Source of the DNA: an uncultured Kangiella sp.
GTDB taxonomy: Bacteria > Pseudomonadota > Gammaproteobacteria > Enterobacterales > Kangiellaceae
NCBI GenBank assembly: GCA_950096615.1
Contig: CATNCP010000010.1
Span: forward strand, 1-64,000
Direction of reading: 5' to 3'
Length of the DNA stretch: 64,000 bases
The notes below the pieces were generated by a model. The model was given only the letters and a program-made list of their open reading frames with translations, made no database searches and was not told the DNA's origin. How positions within the stretch are numbered: the stretch's first letter is position 1; every line of letters starts with the position of its first letter. The translations under genes and the position numbers were made by a program. This document shows positions 18,587 through 27,190 of the stretch, piece by piece.

Positions 18587-19144
18587 ATGAAATTATTACC
18601 GTTGACACTTTTTATTCTGTTGACCACTGGCGTTAGCTGGAACACCGTCGCAGCGAATGAAACCGTGATGTATAAAAAAGTGGACAAGAATGGCAAAGTC
18701 ACTTTTACTGACAAACCCATTCCTGGCTCTACGCCCATCACAATTAAGACCAACACCAATGTAGTCAAAACCCCAAAGCCTACGCTTATACAGCGCCAGC
18801 CTAAAGATGCTCCGAATGAAGATAAAGGTGAGCAGGCATTTAAGTATGAAGTACTTTCCATCGACTCTCCTTCTAACGACGAGGCCGTAAGAGCGAACGA
18901 TGGCGATATCAACGTAATTGTGGGAATAACACCAAATATTCAACCACAACACAGTTTACAGCTATTGCTAGATGGGGAAGCTGTCGGTACCGCACAGAAA
19001 GGGCCATATTTTTCGTTAAATAATGTTAATCGCGGCACACACCAGTTATCTGTCAAAGTTATCGATGACGAGAGCAAAGACACGGTACAAACAAGTGAGT
19101 CCATAACTTTCCATCTATTAAGAGCCTCAAGGCTGAATCGATAA
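18587..19144 (+). CDS. DUF4124 domain-containing periplasmic protein
   Basis: The 185-residue protein has a signal peptide (MKLLPLTLFILLTTGVSW to about residue 23) and a DUF4124-type N-terminus: YKKVDKNGKVTFTDKPIPG, the family pattern Y-x-x-x-D-x-x-G-x-x-x-F-T-D-x-P. The remainder is a beta-rich domain with LLLDGEAVG and GTHQLSVKVID, resembling an Ig-like fold. The role of DUF4124 proteins is unknown. Its position between glnA and ntrB recurs in many gammaproteobacteria as far as I recall, which may reflect only shared ancestry. AGGGA lies seven bases before the ATG. Confidence 0.85.
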   Translation: MKLLPLTLFILLTTGVSWNTVAANETVMYKKVDKNGKVTFTDKPIPGSTPITIKTNTNVVKTPKPTLIQRQPKDAPNEDKGEQAFKYEVLSIDSPSNDEAVRANDGDINVIVGITPNIQPQHSLQLLLDGEAVGTAQKGPYFSLNNVNRGTHQLSVKVIDDESKDTVQTSESITFHLLRASRLNR

Positions 19145-19164
19145 TATTGCACCTCCCAATGATG

Positions 19165-19181
19165 CGCACCAAGTTGGTGCG
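19165..19181. promoter_or_regulatory. NtrC-type palindrome upstream of ntrB (also a possible short hairpin)
   Basis: CGCACCAAGTTGGTGCG contains the same 15-mer as the glnA site. A TATACT at 19200-19205 is a candidate ntrB -10; the palindrome then centres near -39 and would block it, as NtrC represses glnLp in E. coli. The following TTTT also lets it act as a weak terminator for the DUF4124 gene. Confidence 0.65.
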
Positions 19182-19235
19182 TTTTATGCTCAAGCCAGAT
19201 ATACTAATAACTCCAATATATAATAAGCATCGAGC

Positions 19236-20315
19236 ATGCAGACAGAGCGACTTCTCGACAACCTCTCCACAGCTATAATTGCATTTGATGCCTATGGCCG
19301 CTTTGCTTATTTAAATCAGGCCGCTGAAAAAGCATTTTCAACCAGCAGCAAAGTTCTTGTCGGAAAGCGATACAGCTATTTTATAGCGAGTGACTCCTTG
19401 CCCATTACTAAGATTGTTGAAGCCCTGCGCCAAAACGGTCAGTTTATTCTGGATAGTGTCCAACTCAAGCTACTTAATGATAAAGAGTTAACCGTCGATC
19501 TCTCTGGCCATTGGTACCAAGCGGAGCAACCCTACTTAATTGTAGAGTGGCAAGATCCAAGCAACTTACCACACAGGGCTCAAAGCCATGACCTATCAAA
19601 ACAAAGCCAGGTCAGCGAGCGCTTGCTACAAAAACTTGCGCATGAAATCAAAAACCCACTAAGTGGAATTCGTGGTGCAGCACAGCTTCTCGCTAATGAG
19701 CCAAGAGCCACTAAAGATAACAGTATCACTGAATTTACCGATATCATTGAGCAGGAAACATCACGCCTGACACAGCTCGTTGATCGCATGCTGCTCTCCA
19801 CGCACAAAGCTACACGCGTGGACATGAACATTCATGAAATTACGGAAAGGGTCGTTGAGTTATCTGCCATAAACTTACCAACAAATATTGAGCTTAAGCG
19901 TGACTATGATCCGAGCTTACCCAACTTTTTCTGTGCTCCGGACTCAGTTTACCAAGCCATTCTAAACATCACGCAGAATGCTATCGAGGCCTGTTCTTCG
20001 CAAAAAGAAGCGGTCATAACACTTCGCACACGGGCATTACCGCGTCACACCATTAATGATAAACAGCATTCTTTAACAGTTTGCGTACAGGTCGAGGATA
20101 ACGGGCCGGGCATTCCACCAGAATTACAGCCCAATATATTCTTTCCTTTAATTAGCGGCAGAAACAGTAGTGGCTTAGGGCTTGGCATAGCGCAAAGTCT
20201 AATACAACAACAACAGGGACTTATAGAGTTTAGTAGCACACCTGACAAAACAGTTTTTTCGGTCTACTTACCAGTAATTAAACCTGATGGTTCCACGGGC
20301 GTGACTGATGAGTAA
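19236..20315 (+). CDS. glnL: Nitrogen regulation sensor histidine kinase NtrB
   Basis: The 359-residue cytoplasmic kinase has an N-terminal PAS domain (LLDNLSTAIIAFDAYGRFAYLNQAAE), an H-box LAHEIKNPLSGIRGAAQLL with His136, an N-box NITQNAIEA, a G1 box EDNGPGIP and a G2 box SSGLGLGIAQSL. The last 35 residues (IEFSSTPDKTVFSVYLPV) closely follow E. coli NtrB. It should phosphorylate and dephosphorylate the adjacent response regulator under PII control. The stop overlaps the regulator start by eight bases, so translation is coupled. Unlike its partner it is full length. Confidence 0.95.
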   Translation: MQTERLLDNLSTAIIAFDAYGRFAYLNQAAEKAFSTSSKVLVGKRYSYFIASDSLPITKIVEALRQNGQFILDSVQLKLLNDKELTVDLSGHWYQAEQPYLIVEWQDPSNLPHRAQSHDLSKQSQVSERLLQKLAHEIKNPLSGIRGAAQLLANEPRATKDNSITEFTDIIEQETSRLTQLVDRMLLSTHKATRVDMNIHEITERVVELSAINLPTNIELKRDYDPSLPNFFCAPDSVYQAILNITQNAIEACSSQKEAVITLRTRALPRHTINDKQHSLTVCVQVEDNGPGIPPELQPNIFFPLISGRNSSGLGLGIAQSLIQQQQGLIEFSSTPDKTVFSVYLPVIKPDGSTGVTDE

Positions 20316-20940
20316 CTCTGATATGAGTAGCACCGTATTAATAGTAGATGATGACAGCTCAATTCGTTGGGTGCTTGCTCGGGCACTTAACAATGCTCAA
20401 TTTAAAGTACTCTCATGCGACAGTGGCCAACAAGCCATCAGCATTATTGAATCAAACCCACCGCAACTGGTCATCACCGATATCCAGATGAATGGTATGG
20501 ATGGTCTTGAGCTTTTGGCTACTATTAATCACAAATGGCCAGAGCTTCCTGTAATCATGATTACTGCTTACGCTGACACCGACCTTGCAACAAAAACTCA
20601 TGAACTTGGTGCTTTCGATTATTTACCCAAGCCTTTTGATATTAACCACGTCATCAAGCTTTGCCAGCGCGCGGTTGATAGCCAGAAAGAACGGCAGGAA
20701 CTCCCTTTATGGTTACAGCAAATAGAAAAAAAAATTGATAGTGAGTACCACCAAGGGAATAGTGAGATACTGATTGAAATGCAACAACAGTTTGAAAAAT
20801 TTGTGGTCGAGTCAGCTTTGCGACTAACTCAGGGCCATAAACAAAAAGCTTCAAAAGTGCTTGGCTGGGGTCGCAATACGCTTACGCGTAAACTAAAATA
20901 CTGGCAAGAACACTCTGAACCAAAAACTGAAGAAGAATAG
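20308..20940 (+). CDS. Shortened NtrC: receiver plus Fis-type DNA-binding domain, without the AAA+ domain
   Basis: The 210-residue protein has a receiver domain (about 8-125: VDDDSSIRWVLARAL, phosphoacceptor D58 in VITDIQM, GAFDYLPKPFDI) and a C-terminal helix-turn-helix (ESALRLTQGHKQKASKVLG, GWGRNTLTRKLKYW), both nearly identical in pattern to E. coli NtrC. The central AAA+ ATPase of about 240 residues (Walker A, GAFTGA loop, Walker B) is missing, replaced by a linker of about 40 residues. The frame is uninterrupted and both ends align cleanly, so it looks like a precise domain loss and not a frameshift. It cannot activate sigma54 in the known way. It should bind the NtrC palindromes at 16948 and 19165 and regulate sigma70 promoters. 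Confidence 0.92.
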   Translation: MSNSDMSSTVLIVDDDSSIRWVLARALNNAQFKVLSCDSGQQAISIIESNPPQLVITDIQMNGMDGLELLATINHKWPELPVIMITAYADTDLATKTHELGAFDYLPKPFDINHVIKLCQRAVDSQKERQELPLWLQQIEKKIDSEYHQGNSEILIEMQQQFEKFVVESALRLTQGHKQKASKVLGWGRNTLTRKLKYWQEHSEPKTEEE

Positions 20941-20941
20941 T

Positions 20942-21403
20942 ATGTTGCACATCGTTTTATTTGAGCCTGAAATTCCGCCCAACACAGGAAACATCATCAG
21001 GCTTTGCGCCAACACCGGTATGCAACTACACCTCATCAAACCCTTCGGGTTTGAACTCGAGGACAAGCGTATGAGACGCGCAGGGTTGGATTATCATGAG
21101 TGGGCTAACGTCATCATTCACGATGACTTTGATAGTTTTAAAAGCTCCCAGCAACCTCAACGATTATTTGCACTCAGCACCAAAGGTAAGCAGCACTATC
21201 ATCAGATCGATTATCGGGATGGGGACTATTTTATTTTCGGGCCTGAAACCCGTGGATTACCCGACTCAATTTTAGAAGAGTTAGCGACAACGCTGTTAAG
21301 GATACCGATGAAAGAAGGAAGTCGAAGTCTAAACCTTTCAAACACTGCAGCGATCATGGCATTTGAAGCTCTGAGACAGTTAGGCTTTGAAGACTGTAAA
21401 TGA
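20942..21403 (+). CDS. trmL: tRNA (cytidine(34)/uridine(34)-2'-O)-methyltransferase TrmL
   Basis: The 153-residue SPOUT-class enzyme shows the three family motifs: EPEIPPNTGNIIRLCANTG (motif 1), FGPETRGLP (motif 2) and the knot segment MKEGSRSLNLSNTAAIMAFEALRQ (motif 3). It methylates the wobble ribose of tRNA-Leu isoacceptors. Length equals that of E. coli TrmL (157). It begins one base after the shortened ntrC stop, so it shares that transcript, and converges on gpsA 16 bp later. In E. coli trmL also lies near gpsA and secB. Confidence 0.95.
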   Translation: MLHIVLFEPEIPPNTGNIIRLCANTGMQLHLIKPFGFELEDKRMRRAGLDYHEWANVIIHDDFDSFKSSQQPQRLFALSTKGKQHYHQIDYRDGDYFIFGPETRGLPDSILEELATTLLRIPMKEGSRSLNLSNTAAIMAFEALRQLGFEDCK

Positions 21404-21419
21404 GGAAGAGTTAAAGGTA

Positions 21420-22424
21420 CTAAGACTCAGTTTTGAGATCGCGGGTTAACAGTTCACGAGCCGCGGCTTTTGGATCAGCGCCTTCGTAAATGATTTTATA
21501 TATCGCTTCGCAAATGGGCATTTCGACGCCAACACGCTCAGACAACATATGAATTTCATGGGCATTCCTAACACCTTCAACGACTTGCCCAATGGCGTTT
21601 TCCGCGCCTTCGCGATCACCACCCTGCCCTAATGCCAAGCCAAAGCGTCTGTTGCGTGACTGATCATCCGTACAGGTTAAGACCAAATCACCCATTCCAG
21701 CCATACCGTTAAAGGTTTCAGGTTTGCCGCCTAGGGCAACACCTAAACGTTTCATTTCGACTAGTCCACGAGTAATTAATGCAGTACGAGCATTCGAACC
21801 GAAACCTAGCCCGTCGGCAATTCCAGCACCGATAGCAACCACGTTCTTAACCGCGCCACCGATCTGCAACCCGATAACATCACTACTGATATAAACCCGG
21901 AATCGTTCGTTATGGAAGTCGAGCGCTAATTGCTCTGCTAACTCAGGGTCATCAGACGCTAAACTAATGGCGGTTGGCATACCGCGAGCCATTTCTTTGG
22001 CAAAGCTAGGACCAGACAAGATAGCATGAGGCTGGGATGCTCCAAGCTCTTCTTTTAACACATTACCTAATAAGTCACCGGTATCAGGGTCTAGGCCTTT
22101 ACTTGCCCAGATGATTGGTAACTCAGTAGTAAGGTGTGGTTTTATTGATTGCAAAGCTGAGCGAAAAGCGTGGCTAGGGACAGCCACCAACACTACGTCT
22201 GAGTGAGAAACAGCCGCAGCGATATCATCAGTTACTTCTAATCCCTGTGGAAAAGTCACATCAGGTAAATAGCGCGAGTTGCTACGCTCAGATTGCATAG
22301 TTGCAGCCTGAGAGGCATCACGCGCCCACATTCTTACCTGATGGCCATTGCTCGCTAAAACAATAGCTAGAGCGGTTCCGTACGAGCCTGCGCCAAGAAC
22401 CGCAAAAGACTTAAGATCAGCCAT
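21420..22424 (-). CDS. gpsA: Glycerol-3-phosphate dehydrogenase [NAD(P)+]
   Basis: The 334-residue cytoplasmic enzyme reduces dihydroxyacetone phosphate to sn-glycerol-3-phosphate, the backbone for phospholipids. The N-terminal nucleotide-binding loop is VLGAGSYGTALA; ILSGPSFAKE and GAVKNVVAIGAG (with the catalytic Lys) and GMAGMGDLVLTCTD are family signatures. It starts in a one-base overlap with the secB stop, so it is the last gene of the rhodanese-grxC-secB-gpsA operon, as in E. coli. Confidence 0.97.
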   Translation of the reverse strand: MADLKSFAVLGAGSYGTALAIVLASNGHQVRMWARDASQAATMQSERSNSRYLPDVTFPQGLEVTDDIAAAVSHSDVVLVAVPSHAFRSALQSIKPHLTTELPIIWASKGLDPDTGDLLGNVLKEELGASQPHAILSGPSFAKEMARGMPTAISLASDDPELAEQLALDFHNERFRVYISSDVIGLQIGGAVKNVVAIGAGIADGLGFGSNARTALITRGLVEMKRLGVALGGKPETFNGMAGMGDLVLTCTDDQSRNRRFGLALGQGGDREGAENAIGQVVEGVRNAHEIHMLSERVGVEMPICEAIYKIIYEGADPKAAARELLTRDLKTES

Positions 22425-22921
22425 TAAGCGTTAGCTTCGCCCTGTTGTGCAGCTTGTTGCTGGGCTTGCTGGTATAAAGAGTTAAAGTTGATTGGCTGAA
22501 GCACGAAGCGTGGGAAGCCACCACGTGAAACTGCTTCCGAAATTGCTTCACGAACATACGGTAGTAACTGTTCACAGCAGAAAGTTCTCAATAAGCGGGA
22601 ACGAGTTTCTTCGTCCATGCCTTTAATTGCGAATACTCCACCATATTTAACTTCTGCAATAAAAGCTGTTTTTTCACCGACTTTTGACGTTACAGTTACT
22701 TGAAGCTCTGTCTCATAACTATCATTTTCTAGGTCTTTAACGCGATTATTTAAGTTCACGCTAATCTCAGGCTTGTACTGCTCGAGGAAAATTTCCGGTG
22801 AGTTAGGAGCTTCAAACGAGATATCTTTAGCGTAAATCGTTTGGATGACTAATTGAACGCCCTCAGGAGTTTCAACTTGTTGCTCGCCTGCTGCTTGATT
22901 TGCTGAATTTTCATCTGCCAT
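22424..22921 (-). CDS. secB: Protein-export chaperone SecB
   Basis: The 165-residue protein holds unfolded preproteins in the cytoplasm and hands them to SecA. Typical segments are YAKDISFEAPNSPEIF, LQVTVTSKVGEKTAFIAEVKYGG split by the usual variation, RTFCCEQLLPYVREAISEAV, and GGFPRFVLQPINFNSLY. The N-terminus is a short Ala/Gln/Glu-rich tail and the C-terminus a Gln/Ala-rich helix. It sits between grxC and gpsA on the minus strand, 45 bp after grxC. Confidence 0.97.
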   Translation of the reverse strand: MADENSANQAAGEQQVETPEGVQLVIQTIYAKDISFEAPNSPEIFLEQYKPEISVNLNNRVKDLENDSYETELQVTVTSKVGEKTAFIAEVKYGGVFAIKGMDEETRSRLLRTFCCEQLLPYVREAISEAVSRGGFPRFVLQPINFNSLYQQAQQQAAQQGEANA

Positions 22922-22966
22922 AACTGTACTCTCTTTAATATTTAATGTTTTGAGTTGTTGTAATAA

Positions 22967-23224
22967 TTACGATTGTTCCAACATAGGTTCTAACTTGCCC
23001 GCCGCATGTAATGCATACAAATCATCGCAACCGCCAATAGGCTGATCATTGATAATGATTTGTGGCACTGTACGCCCGCCAGCAATCTCAATCATGGTTT
23101 GGCGCAACTCACTGTTACCGTCAATCGCTATTTCGTTGTAATCAACATCTAGTTTATCCAGTAAATGCTTTGCTCGTACACAAAATGGGCAATAGCCTTT
23201 GGTATAGATATCAATTGTCGCCAT
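22967..23224 (-). CDS. grxC: Glutaredoxin 3
   Basis: The 85-residue thioredoxin-fold protein has the dithiol active site YCPFC (residues 11-15), the cis-Pro segment TVPQIIIND and the GGCDDLYAL glutathione-binding stretch. It reduces disulfides using glutathione in the cytoplasm. The active-site pair CPFC differs from the more common CPYC. It lies 9 bp after the rhodanese gene and 45 bp before secB. Confidence 0.95.
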   Translation of the reverse strand: MATIDIYTKGYCPFCVRAKHLLDKLDVDYNEIAIDGNSELRQTMIEIAGGRTVPQIIINDQPIGGCDDLYALHAAGKLEPMLEQS

Positions 23225-23233
23225 AATTATTGC

Positions 23234-23659
23234 TTAACCTTTTGTTAGAGGTAAATTGTCACCAGTCCATGACTGGATACCACCTTTTAATTTATGCACT
23301 TGCTGAAAGCCATGTTTTCGCAATAATATTGCGGCACTGCCAGACTGCATACCAGTGGCACAGACCATAATAATGGGGCCCTGCTTATTTTTTTCAAGGT
23401 CCTTGGTGCTATCCTTTAACTTAGTAAAAGGAATATTGATGGCACCATGAATATGGCCTTTATTAAAGTCAGCAACTGACCTTAAATCAACCACTTGCGC
23501 ATCTTGTTTGTTGATCATTTGAGTTGCTGTCAATGGCGTTAAAGCCTGAGAACCACTGGTCATGGTTTTAATAATACTAATCAACAACAAAAGCGCGAAC
23601 GCTAACCACGCCGAACCTAAGAATGGATGGTTGCTAAAGAATTCAAATAACTGCTGCAT
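23234..23659 (-). CDS. Membrane-anchored rhodanese-domain protein (YibN-like)
   Basis: The 141-residue protein has one N-terminal membrane helix (about 15-32) and a single rhodanese domain (40-138). The active-site loop is CATGMQS, with a plausible catalytic Cys, preceded by VVDLRSVADFNKGHIHGAIN, the standard rhodanese start. Sulfur transfer is likely but the substrate is unknown; a YibN homologue has been linked to membrane-protein biogenesis. It leads the grxC-secB-gpsA operon, the same order as yibN-grxC-secB-gpsA in E. coli. Confidence 0.92.
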   Translation of the reverse strand: MQQLFEFFSNHPFLGSAWLAFALLLLISIIKTMTSGSQALTPLTATQMINKQDAQVVDLRSVADFNKGHIHGAINIPFTKLKDSTKDLEKNKQGPIIMVCATGMQSGSAAILLRKHGFQQVHKLKGGIQSWTGDNLPLTKG

Positions 23660-23759
23660 TTGTCAGGAAACCTAGAGTTTATGCTGAGATTTAAAACAAT
23701 GCATTATACACAAAACCAAGCCCTAGCCTAGAGTCTGCGCCCCAGCAAAAGCACTAAAA

Positions 23760-24653
23760 CTAGCCTTCAAGGGCTTTTTTGCAGATAGCTTTCAGAGCGT
23801 CAACACTTTTCAAGCGCGTAAAGTTGGGGCGTATCAAGAAAGCGACTTTACGGTGCGGCCCTTTTTCATTCAGATGCACTGCTGTTAACTCCTTGTTTTG
23901 TGAGATTAATTGTTCCATCGCCATCTCTGGAATTAAGGTCGTTCCTAAACGCCCCATCACCATCTGAACCAAGGTGTTAAGGCTGGTAGCACCAAAGCCA
24001 TGATTAGCCGCTTGCTCCGTCAGCTTACAAGCATCAAGGATATGATCTTTTAAGCAATGACCTTCTTTCAGCAGCATCAAATTACTTTGTGTGAGTTCAT
24101 CACTGGTAATTTCTTTAAGGCCGCTGTATTTGTCATCCTTTAACGTCACCCAATAGAAATCTTCCTGCCAAAACTCTAACGATAAGAGGCCATCATGAGG
24201 GTATGGCAGGGCCAAAATGGCTGTGTCCAACTCTCCTTTCCTTACCATATCTACTAACACATGAGACTGCTCTTCTACGATCCGAAGCTCAGCATCAGGG
24301 TACTCATCATGTAATAGCGGAAACATTTTCGGCAACAAGTATGGCGCAATCGTCGGAATCACACCGACTGACAAAGGAAAGCTCAATGGATCCTGCAAAC
24401 TTTCGGACAGCCCCTCCAGCTCATTAACCTGTAACACAATCTGTTGCGCACGCTTAAGAACTTCTTGGCCGACAGGCGTCACCAAGACTTTTTTATTGTC
24501 ACGCTCAAAAATTTGCACACCCAGCTGCTCTTCCAGTTGATTGAGAGCGGTGCTTAGGGCTGACTGACTAATGCTACATTTCTCCGCAGCCTTCTTAAAA
24601 TGCAACGTTTGTGCCGCGGCTAATGCGTACGTTAATTGTTTAAAAGAAATCAT
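23760..24653 (-). CDS. oxyR: Hydrogen peroxide-sensing LysR-type regulator OxyR
   Basis: The 297-residue protein has an N-terminal winged helix (KQLTYALAAAQTLHFKKAAEKCSISQSALSTAL) and a LysR substrate domain. GHCLKD holds C200 and DACK holds C209, nine residues apart exactly as C199 and C208 of E. coli OxyR, which form the regulatory disulfide under peroxide. The following FGATSLNTLVQMV matches the OxyR pattern ATSLETL. It is transcribed divergently from ahpC, its expected target, over a 137-bp intergenic region. Confidence 0.95.
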   Translation of the reverse strand: MISFKQLTYALAAAQTLHFKKAAEKCSISQSALSTALNQLEEQLGVQIFERDNKKVLVTPVGQEVLKRAQQIVLQVNELEGLSESLQDPLSFPLSVGVIPTIAPYLLPKMFPLLHDEYPDAELRIVEEQSHVLVDMVRKGELDTAILALPYPHDGLLSLEFWQEDFYWVTLKDDKYSGLKEITSDELTQSNLMLLKEGHCLKDHILDACKLTEQAANHGFGATSLNTLVQMVMGRLGTTLIPEMAMEQLISQNKELTAVHLNEKGPHRKVAFLIRPNFTRLKSVDALKAICKKALEG

Positions 24654-24713
24654 GGCTATCCTATCGACTTTTTATATTCACTATTTTAGAACATAAATAT
24701 CAATTAATTCAAA

Positions 24714-24741
24714 TTTACTAAACATCAGCCATCCTTATACT
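24714..24741 (+). promoter_or_regulatory. Candidate ahpC promoter in the oxyR-ahpC divergent region
   Basis: TTTACT (24714-24719) and TATACT (24736-24741) are separated by 16 bp and lie 50 bp before the ahpC start. The AT-rich stretch just upstream is where OxyR would bind, but I cannot place its four ATAGNT-type elements with confidence. Confidence 0.45.
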
Positions 24742-24790
24742 GGACACCGTAATCACTTAAAACCCTAAATTAATGAACAGGAGGCCTCAC

Positions 24791-25354
24791 ATGGCACTTA
24801 TCAACACACCAATTAAACCGTTTAACGCAACAGCCTATAAAGACGGCGACTTCGTTGAAGTTTCAAACAAAGATATCGAAGGCAAGTGGGCAGTATTCTT
24901 CTTCTATCCAGCAGACTTCACGTTCGTGTGTCCAACAGAGCTTGGCGACCTAGCAGACCATTACGAAGAGCTACAGAGCCGTGGCGTTGAAGTATTCTCA
25001 GTATCAACTGATACACACTTCACACACAGAGCATGGCACGAAACGTCTGACACCATCGGCAAGATCAAGTACGGCATGATCGGTGACCCAACAGGTGAAA
25101 TCACTCGCAACTTCGAAGTGATGCGTGAAGGCCAAGGCCTAGCAGATCGCGGTACTTTCGTGGTCGACCCTGACGGTGTTATCCAGGTCATGGAAATTAC
25201 GGCTGAAGGCGTTGGCCGTGACGCAGATGAGTTGGTTCGTAAAATTAAAGCCGCTCAATACGTTCGCGACAACCCAGGCCAAGTATGTCCAGCAGCTTGG
25301 AAAGAAGGTGAAGAAACATTAGCACCATCTTTAGACCTAGTCGGTAAGATTTAG
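24791..25354 (+). CDS. ahpC: Alkyl hydroperoxide reductase subunit C (peroxiredoxin)
   Basis: I start at the ATG at 24791, seven bases after a perfect AGGAGG, giving 187 residues as in E. coli; an upstream in-frame ATG at 24773 would overlap that site. The protein is nearly collinear with E. coli AhpC: peroxidatic Cys47 in [32 protein letters not shown], resolving Cys166 in GQVCPAAW, and the C-terminal [11 protein letters not shown]. It reduces hydrogen peroxide, alkyl hydroperoxides and peroxynitrite, and is recycled by AhpF encoded next. Confidence 0.98.
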   Translation: MALINTPIKPFNATAYKDGDFVEVSNKDIEGKWAVFFFYPADFTFVCPTELGDLADHYEELQSRGVEVFSVSTDTHFTHRAWHETSDTIGKIKYGMIGDPTGEITRNFEVMREGQGLADRGTFVVDPDGVIQVMEITAEGVGRDADELVRKIKAAQYVRDNPGQVCPAAWKEGEETLAPSLDLVGKI

Positions 25355-25378
25355 TCGGTTAGCTTTAGCTGGAAAAAA

Positions 25379-25448
25379 ACTAATAGGAGTTTAACTCTAC
25401 ATTAGTCCCTACCGTCAGCTTGGTGAGTTTATAAAGGCTCACCAAGCT
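25379..25448 (+). other. Two stem-loops in the ahpC-ahpF spacer
   Basis: The first is an interrupted hairpin (ACTAAT/ATTAGT and GAGT/ACTC, 25379-25406). The second is a perfect 11-bp stem, AGCTTGGTGAG and CTCACCAAGCT, around a 10-nt loop (25417-25448). Neither has a T run, so a stabilising or partly terminating role that lets ahpC outnumber ahpF is more likely than full termination. Confidence 0.6.
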
Positions 25449-25481
25449 ACTAAAACTTAAATCGCAAGAAGGAAAGTTATT

Positions 25482-27095
25482 ATGTTAAACAAACAAATAT
25501 TAGATGCTTTGAAAAGCTATACCGCCGAGATGCAAAAGACGGTGACTTTCGTCTTGCAAAACGGCGAACATTCGAAGCGCCAAGAACTTAAAGAATTTTT
25601 AGAACAATTTGCTAGCGTCAGTGACCGCGTGCTTTTTGAAGAGCGAGACCAAGACAACTTGCGAAGCCCCATTAGCTTTACCCTTGAAGTAGACGGTGAA
25701 GCTACAGGTATCCAATTTTCGGGAATTCCTTCGGGTCACGAGTTTAACTCGCTAGTACTTGCAGTGCTTCAATCTGCTGGCACACCGGTTAAGTTAGATA
25801 ACTCATTGCAAAGCATGGTCAAGAATATTGACCAAGATATGAAGTTTGAGGTGTTTGTTAGCTTAAGCTGCCACAACTGTCCTGACGTGGTGCAAGCGTT
25901 AAATCAGTTTGCGGTATTAAACCCTAACATTTCAGCAGAAATGATCGATGGCGGCTTATTCCAAGACATCATTGAGGAGCGCGACATCCAAGGCGTGCCT
26001 AGCGTTTACTTAAACGGTGAATTATTTGCTAATGGTAAAGTCACTGCGGCAGAACTTATTGATAAATTGCTAGAGCAGGATCCATCCATCGCCAAAGCGG
26101 ACTCTGCTGACAAATTACCATTACAAGACGTGGTTGTTATTGGCGGCGGTCCAGCAGGCGTTAGCTCAGCGATTTACAGCGCGCGCAAAGGCTTAAAAGT
26201 CACCATGATCGCCGACCGTATTGGCGGTCAGGTCAAAGACACTATGGGTATTGAAAACTTAATTTCTGTGCCGAAAACCACAGGCCCTGAATTATCAGGC
26301 GCGCTACAGGCTCACTTAAACGAATATGACATTACTGTGAAAGAACATTTGCGCGTGACAGAAGTGAGACAAGGCGAGATCAAAAATATCACTTTGTCAT
26401 CTGGCGAAGTTATTGATACTAAAACCATGATTATCGCCACAGGCGCTAAATGGAGAGAACTGGGTATTCCAGGTGAAAAAGAAAACGTCGGTAATGGTGT
26501 GGCTTACTGCCCGCACTGCGATGGCCCATTCTTTAAAGGTAAAGATGTTGCCGTCATCGGTGGTGGTAACTCAGGTATCGAAGCGGCATTAGATTTAGCC
26601 GGTATCGTAAAGTCAGTAACCGTATTTGAATTTATGCCAGACCTCAAAGCCGATAAGGTCTTAGTAGACCAAGCCGAAGCAAAAGACAACATCACGATTC
26701 TAAAAAATGTTGCGACTAAAGAGATTCATGCAACGAATGGCAAAGTATCGTCAATTGAGTATCAAGATCGTACAACCGAAACTAACCACAGCATTGACCT
26801 CGATGGCGTCTTTGTACAGATTGGCCTAGTGCCTAACAGTCACTTCCTAGGCGACGTGATCGAAACCACCAAGTTTGGTGAAATCGTGATTAACGAAAAA
26901 TGTGAAACCTCACAACCCGGTATTTATGCTGCTGGTGACGTCACCACCGTTCCGTATAAACAAATCGTTGTTTCCATGGGCGAGGGTTCAAAAGCATCCT
27001 TGGCATCATTCGAATACTTGTTAGCGAACTCAAGTAAGCTAGAAAAGATGTACGAAGAGAGTCACACAAAAGACCGTCAAAAAGATGCTGCTTAA
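25482..27095 (+). CDS. ahpF: Alkyl hydroperoxide reductase subunit F (NADH-dependent disulfide reductase)
   Basis: The 537-residue flavoenzyme passes electrons from NADH to AhpC. The N-terminal double thioredoxin fold carries CHNC in [10 protein letters not shown]; then a FAD-binding [17 protein letters not shown], the thioredoxin-reductase-like active site [10 protein letters not shown], an NAD-binding [13 protein letters not shown], and [14 protein letters not shown] near the end. Length is slightly above E. coli AhpF (521) because of a short charged C-terminal tail. It has its own ribosome site (AAGGAAA) and a terminator downstream. Confidence 0.97.
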   Translation: MLNKQILDALKSYTAEMQKTVTFVLQNGEHSKRQELKEFLEQFASVSDRVLFEERDQDNLRSPISFTLEVDGEATGIQFSGIPSGHEFNSLVLAVLQSAGTPVKLDNSLQSMVKNIDQDMKFEVFVSLSCHNCPDVVQALNQFAVLNPNISAEMIDGGLFQDIIEERDIQGVPSVYLNGELFANGKVTAAELIDKLLEQDPSIAKADSADKLPLQDVVVIGGGPAGVSSAIYSARKGLKVTMIADRIGGQVKDTMGIENLISVPKTTGPELSGALQAHLNEYDITVKEHLRVTEVRQGEIKNITLSSGEVIDTKTMIIATGAKWRELGIPGEKENVGNGVAYCPHCDGPFFKGKDVAVIGGGNSGIEAALDLAGIVKSVTVFEFMPDLKADKVLVDQAEAKDNITILKNVATKEIHATNGKVSSIEYQDRTTETNHSIDLDGVFVQIGLVPNSHFLGDVIETTKFGEIVINEKCETSQPGIYAAGDVTTVPYKQIVVSMGEGSKASLASFEYLLANSSKLEKMYEESHTKDRQKDAA

Positions 27096-27098
27096 ACT

Positions 27099-27126
27099 AA
27101 AAAGCCCTTCTCAAGGAGGGCTTTTT
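27099..27126. terminator. Terminator after ahpF
   Basis: AAAAAGCCCTTC and GGAGGGCTTTTT pair over 12 positions (one G-T) with a TCAA loop. It is almost symmetrical and may also serve the minus-strand membrane gene that ends at 27191. Confidence 0.88.
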
Positions 27127-27190
27127 ATACAGGGCTCTAAATTATACTCTGGCCCCATTTGTTTCATCTAACTTCAGCCTTTCTTATATT

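Noticed and set aside
20308-20940. Shortened ntrC as a pseudogene or frameshift product
   Set aside because: The frame is open throughout, both retained domains are well conserved, the linker is protein-like, and the next gene starts one base later; nothing resembling AAA+ remnants is present in any frame.
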